From: Chryseobacterium sp. Tr-659
GTDB lineage: Bacteria; Bacteroidota; Bacteroidia; Flavobacteriales; Weeksellaceae
Direction: 5' to 3'
Length of the DNA: 64,000 nucleotides
Assembly (NCBI RefSeq): GCF_011752975.1
Contig: NZ_VWWP01000012.1
Coordinates: 39,937 to 103,936, forward strand
The translations under genes and the position numbers were made by a program. The notes below the pieces were generated by a model that made no database searches, was not told the origin of the DNA, and saw nothing but the letters and a program-made list of their open reading frames with translations. Shown piece after piece: positions 42,010-50,740 of this stretch (position 1 is its first letter; the number at the start of each line of letters is the position of its first letter).

Positions 42010-42777
42010 ATGAGTTACGAGAATATATTATTAAAAAAAGAAGATAAATTATCTATCATTACAATAAACAGGCCTGAAAGTTTAAATGCTCTAAATGCAA
42101 AAACAATTCAGGAGATCAGTACAGCGCTGGATGAACTTAATGCCGACAATTCCTGCAGGGTAATTATCCTTACCGGAAGTGGAGAAAAGTCTTTCGTAGC
42201 AGGTGCTGATATCAAGGAGTTCAGCGACTTCGGACAGGAAAAAGCTGAAGAGCTTGCCAGAAACGGACAACACACATTGTTCAACAAAATTGAAAACCTT
42301 TCTAAACCTGTCATTGCTGCCGTAAACGGTTTTGCATTAGGTGGAGGTTTAGAGCTTGCTATGGCATGCCATATCAGATATGCATCGGAAAACGCCAGAT
42401 TAGGACTTCCTGAAGTAACCCTTGGATTAATTCCGGGATACGGAGGAACTCAAAGGCTTCCAAAGCTTGTAGGAAAAGGTATTGCCAACGAAATGATCTT
42501 CTCAGCCAAAATGATCCCTGCTCAGAAAGCAAAAGAGATCGGACTGGTAAATGAAGTATACCCTATCGAAGAATTATTAACCAAAACGAAAGAATTAGCG
42601 AACACTATTGCCTACAACTCACCAATGGCAATTTCAAAGGCTATCAATGCCGTGAATTTATCTGACACGGATAAAGGTTTTGAAACTGAAATCAAGTATT
42701 TTGGCGAACTTTTTGAAATGGAAGATAAGAAAGAAGGAGTAACTGCTTTCCTTGAGAAAAGAAAGCCGAACTTCTAA
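42010..42777 (+). CDS. Enoyl-CoA hydratase/isomerase (crotonase family)
   Basis: This 255-residue crotonase has the oxyanion-hole segments FVAGADIKEF and GFALGGGLELAMACH, with a Glu in LGLPEVTLGLIPGYGGTQRLP, the pattern of true hydratases (two catalytic Glu). It should add water to trans-2-enoyl-CoA in fatty acid or amino acid degradation. It stands between catalase and a dCMP-deaminase-like gene. Substrate length is unknown; the size and motif spacing resemble short-chain enoyl-CoA hydratases. Confidence 0.92.
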   Translation: MSYENILLKKEDKLSIITINRPESLNALNAKTIQEISTALDELNADNSCRVIILTGSGEKSFVAGADIKEFSDFGQEKAEELARNGQHTLFNKIENLSKPVIAAVNGFALGGGLELAMACHIRYASENARLGLPEVTLGLIPGYGGTQRLPKLVGKGIANEMIFSAKMIPAQKAKEIGLVNEVYPIEELLTKTKELANTIAYNSPMAISKAINAVNLSDTDKGFETEIKYFGELFEMEDKKEGVTAFLEKRKPNF

Positions 42778-42829
42778 TCTTTCAAAAAGATTTTAATCCA
42801 AAATTATTTCGAAAAATTAATGCTGCGGT

Positions 42830-43252
42830 ATGAATAAGTTTGATAAAGCTTATCTAAAAATGGCTCAGGAATGGGCAAAACTTTCCTACTGTAAGAGAAA
42901 ACAGGTAGGAGCTCTTATCGTAAAAGATAGGATGATTATTTCAGATGGTTACAACGGAACTCCTTCGGGATTCGAAAACTGCTGTGAAGATGAAGAGGGC
43001 AAAACACACTGGTATGTATTGCATGCAGAGGCCAATGCCATATTAAAGCTGGCAGCTTCTACTCAATCTGCTAAAGGAGCCACGTTATATTTAACGCTGT
43101 CGCCATGCAAAGAATGCAGTAAGCTGATTCTGCAGGCAGGTATTACAAGACTGGTGTATATTAATGAGTATTCGGATGACGATGGGATATCGTTCCTGAG
43201 AAACCATAACATTGAAATAGAACAAATATCGGACTGTGAACTAAAAAAATAA
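42830..43252 (+). CDS. dCMP/deoxycytidylate deaminase family protein
   Basis: This 140-residue zinc-dependent deaminase has HAEANAIL (catalytic Glu, zinc His) and SPCKECSKLI (zinc Cys pair), and the substrate loop YNGTPSGFENCCE, typical of dCMP deaminases rather than free cytidine deaminases. It should convert dCMP to dUMP, feeding thymidylate synthesis. The ComEB-type is the closest group by eye. It precedes the recombinase gene by 6 bp, so they probably share a transcript. Confidence 0.9.
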   Translation: MNKFDKAYLKMAQEWAKLSYCKRKQVGALIVKDRMIISDGYNGTPSGFENCCEDEEGKTHWYVLHAEANAILKLAASTQSAKGATLYLTLSPCKECSKLILQAGITRLVYINEYSDDDGISFLRNHNIEIEQISDCELKK

Positions 43253-43258
43253 GCACAA

Positions 43259-44173
43259 ATGACTTGGGATGAAAAGATCAAAGATTTTGAAATATTTCTT
43301 CGTTTCGAAAGAAATTTTTCAGAAAACACACTCGACGCCTATGTTCGGGACATTAAAAAACTAAAAGATTACGCTGAAGAGGATCTGGAAAACGTCGGTC
43401 CGGACTCTATCGGCTACGAAAATCTGCAGGAGTATATTTTCAATCTTTCCAAACAGAAATTCAGTGAGAGATCACAGGCAAGATGGATATCTTCCATTAA
43501 AGCCTTTTTCAAATTTCTGCTTGAGGATGAATATCGTGAAGACAATCCTGCAGCGCTACTTGAAGGCCCTAAACTGGGATTATACTTACCTGATACTTTA
43601 AGCCTTCCTGATATTAACAAAATTATTGCTGCTATTGAGGTCAATACGGATCTCGGAAAAAGAAACCAATGCATTATTGAGGTATTGTATGGCTGCGGAC
43701 TCCGTGTTTCCGAACTGATTGATCTGAAGATCTCCAATATTAACTTCAAAGAGCAATACATTAAAGTAAACGGAAAAGGTAACAAAACCCGTTTTGTTCC
43801 TTTGGCCGATTATACTGCAGATTTACTGGAGGCTTATATCAAAGAGGTAAGATCTAAAGGAAAAATCAATAAGAAATATGAAGATACTCTGTTTTTGAAC
43901 AGCCGTGGAACATCTATGTCCAGGGTGATTGTATTTCTTATTATTAAAGAACTTACGGATAAAGCAGGGGTTAACAAAAAGATATCTCCACATACATTCA
44001 GACATTCTTTCGCTACGCATTTATTGCAGAATGGTGCGGATCTTCGTTATATTCAGGAGATGCTGGGACATTCCAGTATTACGACTACGGAAATCTATAC
44101 CCATCTGAAAACGGAAGAACTCAGAGATGTTATTTTGAGTTATCACCCGAGAAATATTAATATTGCTCAATAA
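43259..44173 (+). CDS. xerD: Tyrosine recombinase XerD
   Basis: This 304-residue tyrosine recombinase has an N-terminal SAM-like core-binding domain (residues about 5-95) and a catalytic domain with Arg in GCGLRVSELI, Lys in VNGKGNKTR, HTFRHSFATHLL, LGHSSITTTEIYTHL with the nucleophile Tyr. It should resolve chromosome dimers at dif with XerC. It is of standard length and is not next to an integrated element, so it is taken as the housekeeping enzyme and not a phage integrase. Confidence 0.94.
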   Translation: MTWDEKIKDFEIFLRFERNFSENTLDAYVRDIKKLKDYAEEDLENVGPDSIGYENLQEYIFNLSKQKFSERSQARWISSIKAFFKFLLEDEYREDNPAALLEGPKLGLYLPDTLSLPDINKIIAAIEVNTDLGKRNQCIIEVLYGCGLRVSELIDLKISNINFKEQYIKVNGKGNKTRFVPLADYTADLLEAYIKEVRSKGKINKKYEDTLFLNSRGTSMSRVIVFLIIKELTDKAGVNKKISPHTFRHSFATHLLQNGADLRYIQEMLGHSSITTTEIYTHLKTEELRDVILSYHPRNINIAQ

Positions 44174-44211
44174 AGCGGAGTTATATCCCGATCTTTGAAA
44201 AAATATTTATA

Positions 44212-44724
44212 ATGAAATTATTGAAATATTGCCCAAGCTGCGGAAAAGAGTCTTTACTCTGGGATGGTGAAAAGAAATGGAGCTGCCCGGAATGTGGTTT
44301 TACACTATACAATAACGTGGCCGGCGCTGTAGCTGTTGTCATAAGATATGGGGATGAAATCTATCTTACCCGAAGAAACCGGGATCCGAAAAAAGGAAAA
44401 CTGGATCTGGCAGGAGGATTTGTAGACCCTAAAGAAAGTGCAGAAGAAACCTGTAAAAGAGAGCTTTTTGAAGAACTTCAGCTTGATGTTGATATTTCAA
44501 ACCTGAAATACCTTACCAGCCTTCCTAACATCTATCAGTATAAGGAAATTGATTATCATACGATTGATCTCTTTTACGAATATAATGTTCAGGAGAAGTT
44601 TGAGGTAAATCTTGAACTTTCAGAGATCTCGGAAGCAGTATGGATTCCTTTACAGGAACTTCATCTTGAAGATATTGCTTTTGATTCTCAGAAAAGGTTT
44701 TTTGAGGATTATTTAAAGAAATAA
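44212..44724 (+). CDS. NUDIX hydrolase with N-terminal zinc ribbon
   Basis: This 170-residue protein has a zinc ribbon (CPSCGKES then CPECGF) in the first 30 residues and a NUDIX box GFVDPKESAEETCKRELFEEL, in which the Gly near the end of the canonical box is Gln (ELQL). It should cleave a nucleoside diphosphate linked to another moiety; the zinc ribbon is shared with NudC-type NADH pyrophosphatases and related proteins. Substrate unknown. It is followed by a strong terminator. Confidence 0.9.
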   Translation: MKLLKYCPSCGKESLLWDGEKKWSCPECGFTLYNNVAGAVAVVIRYGDEIYLTRRNRDPKKGKLDLAGGFVDPKESAEETCKRELFEELQLDVDISNLKYLTSLPNIYQYKEIDYHTIDLFYEYNVQEKFEVNLELSEISEAVWIPLQELHLEDIAFDSQKRFFEDYLKK

Positions 44725-44740
44725 TTTTTGTATCATATGC

Positions 44741-44778
44741 CTCTCGTGGATTTCAATAATCTACGAGAGTTTTTTTTA
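44741..44778 (+). terminator. Terminator after the NUDIX gene
   Basis: CTCTCGTGGATT pairs with AATCTACGAGAG over 12 positions (one mismatch), followed by eight T. Confidence 0.92.
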
Positions 44779-44871
44779 TATTCTCACGAGTTTTACAGAT
44801 CAGCCAGATAATGAGCATTCGCTTATAGGTTTGCTCAATACATGGAATGTACTGGAGTCTTTATTCAGGAA

Positions 44872-45330
44872 TTAATATGTTTTCGTCTTCAGCATTTCCT
44901 CAAAATACTGAATCAACAGAGATCTTTCCGCTTCAGAAAGATTAGCTTCTTTATGGTAAACAATATAGCCTGGCATTGGCATGGCCTTACTCTGAATCGT
45001 TTGGATGGATTTCGTGAGCATATTCTCCTTCAACTCCTTATTATAGGTTTCCCAAACGGAGAAATTAAGATGTTCCCTTCCTTCATTCACATGGCTTTTT
45101 ACCGACCATGAAACAGGTGCTATAAATGCATATTTAGGATATACCGTTTCATTGGAATGACAGTCGTAACATGCATTTTTAAGCATTATTTTTATCTTCT
45201 CAGGTGCTTTCCTGGCATCTACAAAGTTTACAGCAGAATTAACGGGCTTATTCGTTCTGTCAATAGGAACAAACTGTATCAGTGCAAATGCAACCAAAGT
45301 CCAGAAAATTATTTTCTTCACCGTCTTCAT
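44872..45330 (-). CDS. Haem-binding domain protein (cytochrome-like, CxxCH)
   Basis: This 152-residue protein has an N-terminal membrane anchor or signal peptide (KIIFWTLVAFALIQF) and a single haem-attachment site CYDCHS near residue 55. The pattern CYDCHSNETVYPKYAFIAPVSW is shared by Bacteroidota proteins with the haem-binding domain PF14376. The protein should carry covalently bound haem c in the periplasm. The partner is unknown. It lies 3 bp downstream of the Ig-like lipoprotein gene and is probably its operon partner. Confidence 0.88.
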   Translation of the reverse strand: MKTVKKIIFWTLVAFALIQFVPIDRTNKPVNSAVNFVDARKAPEKIKIMLKNACYDCHSNETVYPKYAFIAPVSWSVKSHVNEGREHLNFSVWETYNKELKENMLTKSIQTIQSKAMPMPGYIVYHKEANLSEAERSLLIQYFEEMLKTKTY

Positions 45331-45333
45331 AAC

Positions 45334-47136
45334 CTATTTCACGGGGATTAATACCGCATTACGAGATTTCGATTCTTTTTTTACTCCCTGATCTATTATA
45401 ACTTCTTTTTGACTTTGGTTTGTTTGAGCAGGAGAGACAGGAGCAGGAGCGGCCGGAGGAGCTGCACCACTTGTTCCTTTAGGATTATCAAGTGTTCGGG
45501 TATCCTTCAGATCCCATTCTTCTCTGGTTTCCCAAAGCCCTCTTACAATAACTTTCTTGTAGAAAATATAAGCATCTTCAGCAAAGGTTTCATTAGCAAA
45601 ATCAGCTTCATCCCAGAATTTATTTCCGTTATTATCTACGAGTATTCTTACAATATATTCTCCCGGCTTGAGAATATCAAATTTCAGGTTATTCCCTTTT
45701 GTATACCTCTGATAAGCTACTTTATCGGAAGAATCCAGCAGCTGGAACCAATAATTGGCAGTTGGTGCATTGGAAAGAGTAAACTCAACACTTCCGAACT
45801 GGTCTATCTTAGCCACATCAAAGTCGAAGCGCTTCGACTGCGTATTTTTGGTATAGAAAGAAGAAACAGTTTCTTTAGGAACCGTAAGCTGATATTCTTT
45901 TCCGCTTACAAAGTCTGACTGCACCTGGACCTGATAAGGATTGGTTTCTGAAATTTTAGCTTTAAACGGTAAACTAGTCAAACTATCTCCCTTAACGTTG
46001 AGTGTCCATTTTGCAGGATCAATTTTATCAATGATATAGGCTGAGGAAAATTTAAAGTCAGCTTTCGGGGCAAGCGAGCTTCCATCATTATCACTGTTAA
46101 TGTCCATTACATTTTTCTTATTGTACTTGTAAAATAAAGAAACACTGTAAGCACTGTCTTTTTTAGGTCCCATATTGTGGGTAAACACCAACTTATCATT
46201 GGTAGTCTGCCCTACATCATTTTTCACAGCATCAAACCAGATCCTTACGGAATCGGATTTTGGTGTATGTGTAATTTTTACATCTTTCAGTTTATCATTT
46301 AGAGACTGAACTTTTACCTCCTCCGGATGTCCTTCAAACAACATCAAAACACCTCCGGCAATTTCCTTCAATTCCAGATATTTCACAGGCTTTTTGGAAG
46401 GATATACTTTTAAATTTAATCCTGAAATCGATTTTTCTACATCAATAGGCTCTTTCTGAAAGCCAATTTTCTCTTTCCCCGGATCATAGATTGAATTTCC
46501 GTTCTCATCTTCAAATGCAATGATCTTATATTTTCCCGGAGTAAGATAATTCAGCTCGTAATAACCGTCGTCATCTACCTTGGTAATATAATACGGCTTC
46601 TTTTTATAATTGATTGTATCTTTTACCTGATACAGCCCTACAACCAGTTTATTTTCTGCAGGAGTTCCTGTTTTCTTTTTAAGATCCAAAGCATCTTTAA
46701 CCTCACCGCTGATGTATAAATCATCCAGCTTATCACCTGTGGAAAAAGCAAAATTGAAATATCTGAGTATATTCGATTCGTTATTATCTACAATTGAATT
46801 TCCGAAATTAAAATTATAGGTTGTATTCGCCTGTAAAGTATCTGACCATTGAATAAGAACAAACTTATTGGGAATATTAGACGGAAGAATCCTCGTTATA
46901 TTTTTGATGGGTGGAGAAATAATCAGGTTCTTATTGATATCTTTCAGAGTCACATATTCATCAAAATCCAGACGGAGCTGATGGATATCTCTTTTGACAT
47001 TAATTCTTGTGGTATCAATGTTTGAACTTAAAAATTTGGGGGCAAGTGTATCTTTCGGGCCTCCTACGGGAGATCCTACTCTCGCACACGAATGCACAAG
47101 AAAACAGATAACGAATAATAAAAGAAACCTTTTCAT
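45334..47136 (-). CDS. Ig-like (Big_5) domain lipoprotein
   Basis: The start at 47136 (MKRFLLLFVICFLVHSC) is preferred over 47172, as it gives a signal peptide with lipobox LVHSC (Cys17). About 600 residues follow. The N-terminal third has a Big_5-like domain (GPKDTLAPKFLSSNIDTTRINVKRDIHQL...YNFNFGNSIVDNNE), then beta-sandwich-like domains (DDDGYYELNYLTPGKYKIIAFEDENGNS) recalling carboxypeptidase-like or SdrD-B repeats. The last 30 residues are Pro/Ala/Gln-rich, a disordered tail. It is predicted outer-membrane anchored and surface or periplasmic. Substrate unknown. It is followed by a haem-binding protein gene. Confidence 0.82.
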   Translation of the reverse strand: MKRFLLLFVICFLVHSCARVGSPVGGPKDTLAPKFLSSNIDTTRINVKRDIHQLRLDFDEYVTLKDINKNLIISPPIKNITRILPSNIPNKFVLIQWSDTLQANTTYNFNFGNSIVDNNESNILRYFNFAFSTGDKLDDLYISGEVKDALDLKKKTGTPAENKLVVGLYQVKDTINYKKKPYYITKVDDDGYYELNYLTPGKYKIIAFEDENGNSIYDPGKEKIGFQKEPIDVEKSISGLNLKVYPSKKPVKYLELKEIAGGVLMLFEGHPEEVKVQSLNDKLKDVKITHTPKSDSVRIWFDAVKNDVGQTTNDKLVFTHNMGPKKDSAYSVSLFYKYNKKNVMDINSDNDGSSLAPKADFKFSSAYIIDKIDPAKWTLNVKGDSLTSLPFKAKISETNPYQVQVQSDFVSGKEYQLTVPKETVSSFYTKNTQSKRFDFDVAKIDQFGSVEFTLSNAPTANYWFQLLDSSDKVAYQRYTKGNNLKFDILKPGEYIVRILVDNNGNKFWDEADFANETFAEDAYIFYKKVIVRGLWETREEWDLKDTRTLDNPKGTSGAAPPAAPAPVSPAQTNQSQKEVIIDQGVKKESKSRNAVLIPVK

Positions 47137-47161
47137 GAAAATGTTTAAGCAAAAATAAACA

Positions 47162-48424
47162 TTATTCTCCAAAAACTTCCTGTCCGGAATTCAAAGTATC
47201 TTTATTGTCATTCATAACGGTATGAAGTTTATCTTTCTGTAAAGGAAAATCCTCAAATAACCCTGAAAGTGCCAATGCTGTATATACTTTGTTCGAATAT
47301 TTATTTCCTATCGCTACGATAGTTACTTTAGACTTAAGAAGATGTGCAAATACTGAATTTGTACCATGCCACCATCCGTTATGATATGTCAGCTTCTCTC
47401 CGTTATCAAATATTTTCATTCTGAAACCAAGCCCATAATTGTTCATTCCAGCCTTTTCATTACTGTAAGGCTCAAAGATCATCTGCATCAGTTCCGGTTT
47501 CAAGAAATCTTTTGAGAACATAGCCTTCGAGAAGTTATACATATCCCTTGGCGTTGTATACAGGTTTTTATCACCGTAAATAAGATCCAGCCTGTCCAAA
47601 GGATATAGTTTATTTCCTCCGTAATAGAAAGACTGCGCAGCGGTTGGGATATCTTTTTCCTGGAAAATGTAAGAATTATTCATTTTCAATGGTGTAAAAA
47701 CCATTTCTTTCATGGCCTGCGGAAAAGGTGTTTTTGTCACTTTTTCAATCAGTAAAGCCAATAGTGCGAAATTGGTATTGCAGTACATAAACCCTGTATC
47801 GGTATCTCTTGCAAGATCAGGTTTATATTTGATGATCATATTCAATACATCTTCATTGGTAATGAATGGTTTTGAAAGCTCTGCCGGTGCAGGCTGTATC
47901 TTGGTTATAAAATATTCATATTTCGGAAGCCCGCTTCTCTGGTCCAGTAAAGTCTGAACTGTAACATTGGGATAAGGAAATCCCGGGAAATACTGAGTAA
48001 GATGATCAGTTAATTTTATTTTTCCGGCTTCCACCAATTTCATCATCGCCATTGCAGTAAGCGTTTTTGAAACGGATGCTACATGCAAAGGAGTATTTTT
48101 ATCAATAGGCATCTGATTTCCTTCTCTACCGAAGCCTCTGTAATTTTCATATAGAATCTCATCGCCTTTCGCAACAAGAATTCCTCCGCTTAAATCTCCT
48201 GCTTCCCAGATCTTTTTGTAGTACTGATCTATATAATTTACGGTTGTCTGCTTATCTAAAAGCTGGCCATCAGCCTTAGTAAAAACTTTGCTCAGATCTA
48301 CATTTCCGTAGTTGGGAAGATTCGTTGTATTCTCTGCTGAAGCTTCTTGGGCTTCAGATTTTTTTTTACACGAAAACAGAGATAAAAAAACAGTTAAGAT
48401 AAGTACAAAATTACGCGTCGTCAT
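47162..48424 (-). CDS. Beta-lactamase-class-C-like serine hydrolase lipoprotein
   Basis: The start at 48424 (MTTRNFVLILTVFLSLFSC) gives a signal peptide with lipobox SLFSC. The serine hydrolase domain (PF00144) has the nucleophile motif SxxK in HVASVSKTLTAM, the second motif YxN in YCNTN, and the third motif HNGWWHG. It should cleave or transfer peptides or esters; it need not be a beta-lactamase. No exact substrate is evident. The gene is 26 bp before the Ig-like lipoprotein and probably co-transcribed with it. Confidence 0.88.
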   Translation of the reverse strand: MTTRNFVLILTVFLSLFSCKKKSEAQEASAENTTNLPNYGNVDLSKVFTKADGQLLDKQTTVNYIDQYYKKIWEAGDLSGGILVAKGDEILYENYRGFGREGNQMPIDKNTPLHVASVSKTLTAMAMMKLVEAGKIKLTDHLTQYFPGFPYPNVTVQTLLDQRSGLPKYEYFITKIQPAPAELSKPFITNEDVLNMIIKYKPDLARDTDTGFMYCNTNFALLALLIEKVTKTPFPQAMKEMVFTPLKMNNSYIFQEKDIPTAAQSFYYGGNKLYPLDRLDLIYGDKNLYTTPRDMYNFSKAMFSKDFLKPELMQMIFEPYSNEKAGMNNYGLGFRMKIFDNGEKLTYHNGWWHGTNSVFAHLLKSKVTIVAIGNKYSNKVYTALALSGLFEDFPLQKDKLHTVMNDNKDTLNSGQEVFGE

Positions 48425-48683
48425 GAGATTCAAAATGAGCGGCAATTTAATAAAACTCAAAACGAAATAATAAATATGAAAGGGATATTATGAATTATTT
48501 AACATAAATAAGGAAGAAATTTTAGAAAGAGGAAAAGAATAAAAAGGTGAAAGGGCTAAAAGAGTAAAGGAAGCCAAGAAGTCAAATTTGAAACTCCATT
48601 TATGAGTTCCAGCCAAGATAGTAAAACCCAAGCCTCATGTTCTTTTTTTAAAATATGACAAAACCATAATCTGTTTACAGCTA

Positions 48684-48722
48684 ATAAAAAGGCGAATCCA
48701 CTTTTTTGCAAATTCGCCTTTC
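48684..48722 (-). terminator. Terminator in the 48425-48750 gap
   Basis: On the minus strand AAAGGCGAAT pairs with ATTCGCCTTT around about 15 nt, followed by TTATT. It ends the 2-hydroxyacid dehydrogenase transcript. The rest of the 326-bp gap is purine-rich low-complexity sequence (48531-48590) and holds no gene I can support. Confidence 0.8.
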
Positions 48723-48750
48723 CAATTTTCTGCTTTCTCAGCTTAACTAC

Positions 48751-49680
48751 CTAACAATGTGAAACTACAATTTTATCTACAATAAATTGAGCCAGCTTCT
48801 CCTTGCTCTGATGAGTCCATCCGGCAATGTGAGGCGTTACAATAGTTTTTTCAGATTCAAGCAGGTATTTCAGATCTTCGTTTTCTGTTTCAAGATGTTC
48901 GAAAGAAGACTTTTCATATTCCAAAACATCTAAGCAGGCTCCTTTTATTTTTCCGGACCTTAATGCATCTACTAAACTTTTAGTTTTTACATTTTTTCCT
49001 CTTGCCGTATTTACAAAATAAAAGTCATTTTTCATCTCATAAATAAACGTTTCATCTATAAGATAATGAGTTTCCGAAGTCAGAGGAATATGTAAACTTA
49101 CTACCTCTGCCTCTCTCTTCAGTTCATCCAGCGAAACCTGTGTGGCATATTCGTCAGAAAGGCCTGGAAGAATGTCATGGAAAATAACTTTACATCCAAA
49201 TCCTGAAAGTCTTTTAGCCGTAGCTTTTCCCATATTACCGTATCCTATAAGTCCAACCGTCTTTCCCAGAAGTTCATCACCTCTGTTCTCTTCTCGCTTC
49301 CAGATACCGTCTTTTACTTCCTGAGACGCTATAAAAAGCCTGTTCATAATAACCAGCAGCATTCCCACTACATGTTCTGCTACAGAATCTCTGTTTCCTT
49401 CCGGAGAATTGATCAGTTGAATTCCCAGTTCTTCTGCAGCAGGAATATCAATATTTTCCATTCCGGCTCCTACTCTTGCAATAAACTTCAGGTTCTTCCC
49501 TTTCTCAAGGAAGTTCTTATCTAAAGGAATTCTGCTTCTGATGATGATTCCGTCATAGTTTCCAATCTTATCACAAACCTCATCATAAGAAGATGTAAAA
49601 TCTTCTTCCAATATAAAATTCTTAGCCAAAAGCTGTTCAGTGATAAGAGGATGGTTTTTATCTAAAAGGAGGATTTTCAT
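48751..49680 (-). CDS. D-2-hydroxyacid dehydrogenase (SerA-like)
   Basis: This 309-residue protein has a catalytic fold with the NAD-binding GLIGYGNMGKATAKRL, the substrate Arg in NTARGKNV, and the catalytic His in VTPHIAGWTH. It should oxidise or reduce a 2-hydroxy acid with NAD. The family includes phosphoglycerate dehydrogenase, glyoxylate reductase and related enzymes; this copy lacks the ACT domain of SerA. Substrate cannot be told. It lies just before the GxxExxY repeat element and is the last gene before a clear terminator. Confidence 0.9.
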   Translation of the reverse strand: MKILLLDKNHPLITEQLLAKNFILEEDFTSSYDEVCDKIGNYDGIIIRSRIPLDKNFLEKGKNLKFIARVGAGMENIDIPAAEELGIQLINSPEGNRDSVAEHVVGMLLVIMNRLFIASQEVKDGIWKREENRGDELLGKTVGLIGYGNMGKATAKRLSGFGCKVIFHDILPGLSDEYATQVSLDELKREAEVVSLHIPLTSETHYLIDETFIYEMKNDFYFVNTARGKNVKTKSLVDALRSGKIKGACLDVLEYEKSSFEHLETENEDLKYLLESEKTIVTPHIAGWTHQSKEKLAQFIVDKIVVSHC

Positions 49681-49685
49681 AATTT

Positions 49686-50187
49686 AAACACGAATAGCAC
49701 AAATTTACTTCACAAATAACACAAATTATAATGTCCCGTTGATGACCCTTTTTACTCCATTTTTATATTGGATTGTATTAAAATTAATCAACATTCCAAG
49801 TTTACAATTACCTAACCGGAGATAAGTAAGTATTTGTGCAAGATGAATATCATTTAACGATTCCACAGATTTTATTTCCAACACAAATTTTTTCTCAATG
49901 AGAAAATCAAGTCTATACCCTACATTTAATTTTACATCTTCATAAATCAATGGCATTGGCTTTTGTCTTTCTACAAGAAAATCATGTTTATTCAATTCAT
50001 AAAACAAACATTCTTCATATGCGCTTTCCAAAAGCCCCGGTCCTAATGTTTTATGAACTGTATATCCGGCTTCATAAACAATTCTTGATATATCATTTTC
50101 CGAAATATCCATTTTATTATTTTTTCATCTAATCCGGCATAAATCATTTGTGAAAATTTGTGCCGGCTATTTGTGTTATTTGTGTTT
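49686..50187. mobile_element. Candidate GxxExxY element bounded by 19-bp inverted repeats
   Basis: AAACACGAATAGCACAAAT (49686-49704) and the reverse complement of 50169-50187 agree at 17 of 19 positions. They bracket one gene (GxxExxY, 49726-50112) and fill nearly all of the spacer between the 2-hydroxyacid dehydrogenase and thioesterase genes. A further hairpin lies at 50134-50166 (CCGGCATAAAT/ATTTGTGCCGG). No target-site duplication is obvious. The arrangement suggests a small inserted element; this is a hypothesis from one copy. Confidence 0.5.
49726..50112 (-). CDS. GxxExxY protein (PD-(D/E)xK-nuclease-like)
   Basis: This 128-residue protein has GLLESAY at 26-32, which is the GxxExxY signature, and the possible nuclease residues Asp69 (YRLDFLI) and Glu79-Ile-Lys81 (VLEIKSVE), which fit a PD-(D/E)xK-type active site. 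The family is widespread in Bacteroidota and cyanobacteria, often in several copies per genome, and its function is unknown. It lies inside a pair of inverted repeats and on its own, without operon partners. I infer that it is mobile or selfish. It is full length by comparison with the usual 120-130 residues. Confidence 0.92.
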   Translation of the reverse strand: MDISENDISRIVYEAGYTVHKTLGPGLLESAYEECLFYELNKHDFLVERQKPMPLIYEDVKLNVGYRLDFLIEKKFVLEIKSVESLNDIHLAQILTYLRLGNCKLGMLINFNTIQYKNGVKRVINGTL

Positions 50188-50197
50188 TATAATATTT

Positions 50198-50740
50198 CTA
50201 TTTTTTATCTTTTTTAGATTCCTGTGGTTCCTGGAATAATTTCTTAAGCTCCACAGATTCTAAAGGTTTCATTCTTCCTGAAAGAATCAGAGAAAGTTCT
50301 TTTCTACGGAATGCCGCAGCATATCTTTCTTTTTCTTCTTCTGTTTCCGGAACCATTTCCGGGATAGGAATGGGACGATTGAATTCATCTACTGCCACAA
50401 AAGTATAAATACCTGCATTGGTATGAATTTTCTTCTGATTGATCGGGTCATCCAACCAAACATCCACATATACTTCCATAGATGTTGAAAATGCTCTGGA
50501 AACTTTAGATTCCAGTACCACTACACCTCCTTCCGGAATTGGGTGGTTGAATGAAACGTGGTTTACAGACGCAGTTACTACTCTTCTTTCACAGTGTCTT
50601 GCTGCAGAAATGGACGCACATCTGTCCATTTTCGCTAACAACTCACCGCCAAAAAGATTTCTTAAAGAATTAGTTTCGTTCGGAAGAACGATATTGGTCA
50701 TGATAGTCAGAGATTCTGACGCTTTTTTTATTTTTGCCAT
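50198..50740 (-). CDS. Acyl-CoA thioesterase (hotdog, YciA/BACH-like)
   Basis: This 180-residue protein has a hotdog domain with NLFGGELLAKMDRCASISAARHC and VNHVSFNHPIPEGGVVVLESKV, the pattern of medium- or long-chain acyl-CoA hydrolases. The last 40 residues form a charged helical tail. It should cleave acyl-CoA to free acid and CoA. The start overlaps the stop of the HU-CCDC81 gene by 13 bp, so the two are co-translated. Confidence 0.9.
   Translation of the reverse strand: MAKIKKASESLTIMTNIVLPNETNSLRNLFGGELLAKMDRCASISAARHCERRVVTASVNHVSFNHPIPEGGVVVLESKVSRAFSTSMEVYVDVWLDDPINQKKIHTNAGIYTFVAVDEFNRPIPIPEMVPETEEEKERYAAAFRRKELSLILSGRMKPLESVELKKLFQEPQESKKDKK

Noticed and set aside
43259..44173. 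Recombinase as integrase of a mobile element
   Set aside because: Length, motif set and housekeeping neighbours fit XerD. There is no att repeat, tRNA or phage gene nearby.
47162..48424. Serine hydrolase as an antibiotic-resistance beta-lactamase
   Set aside because: The PF00144 family is broad and most such lipoproteins in Bacteroidota are not beta-lactamases; no supporting context.
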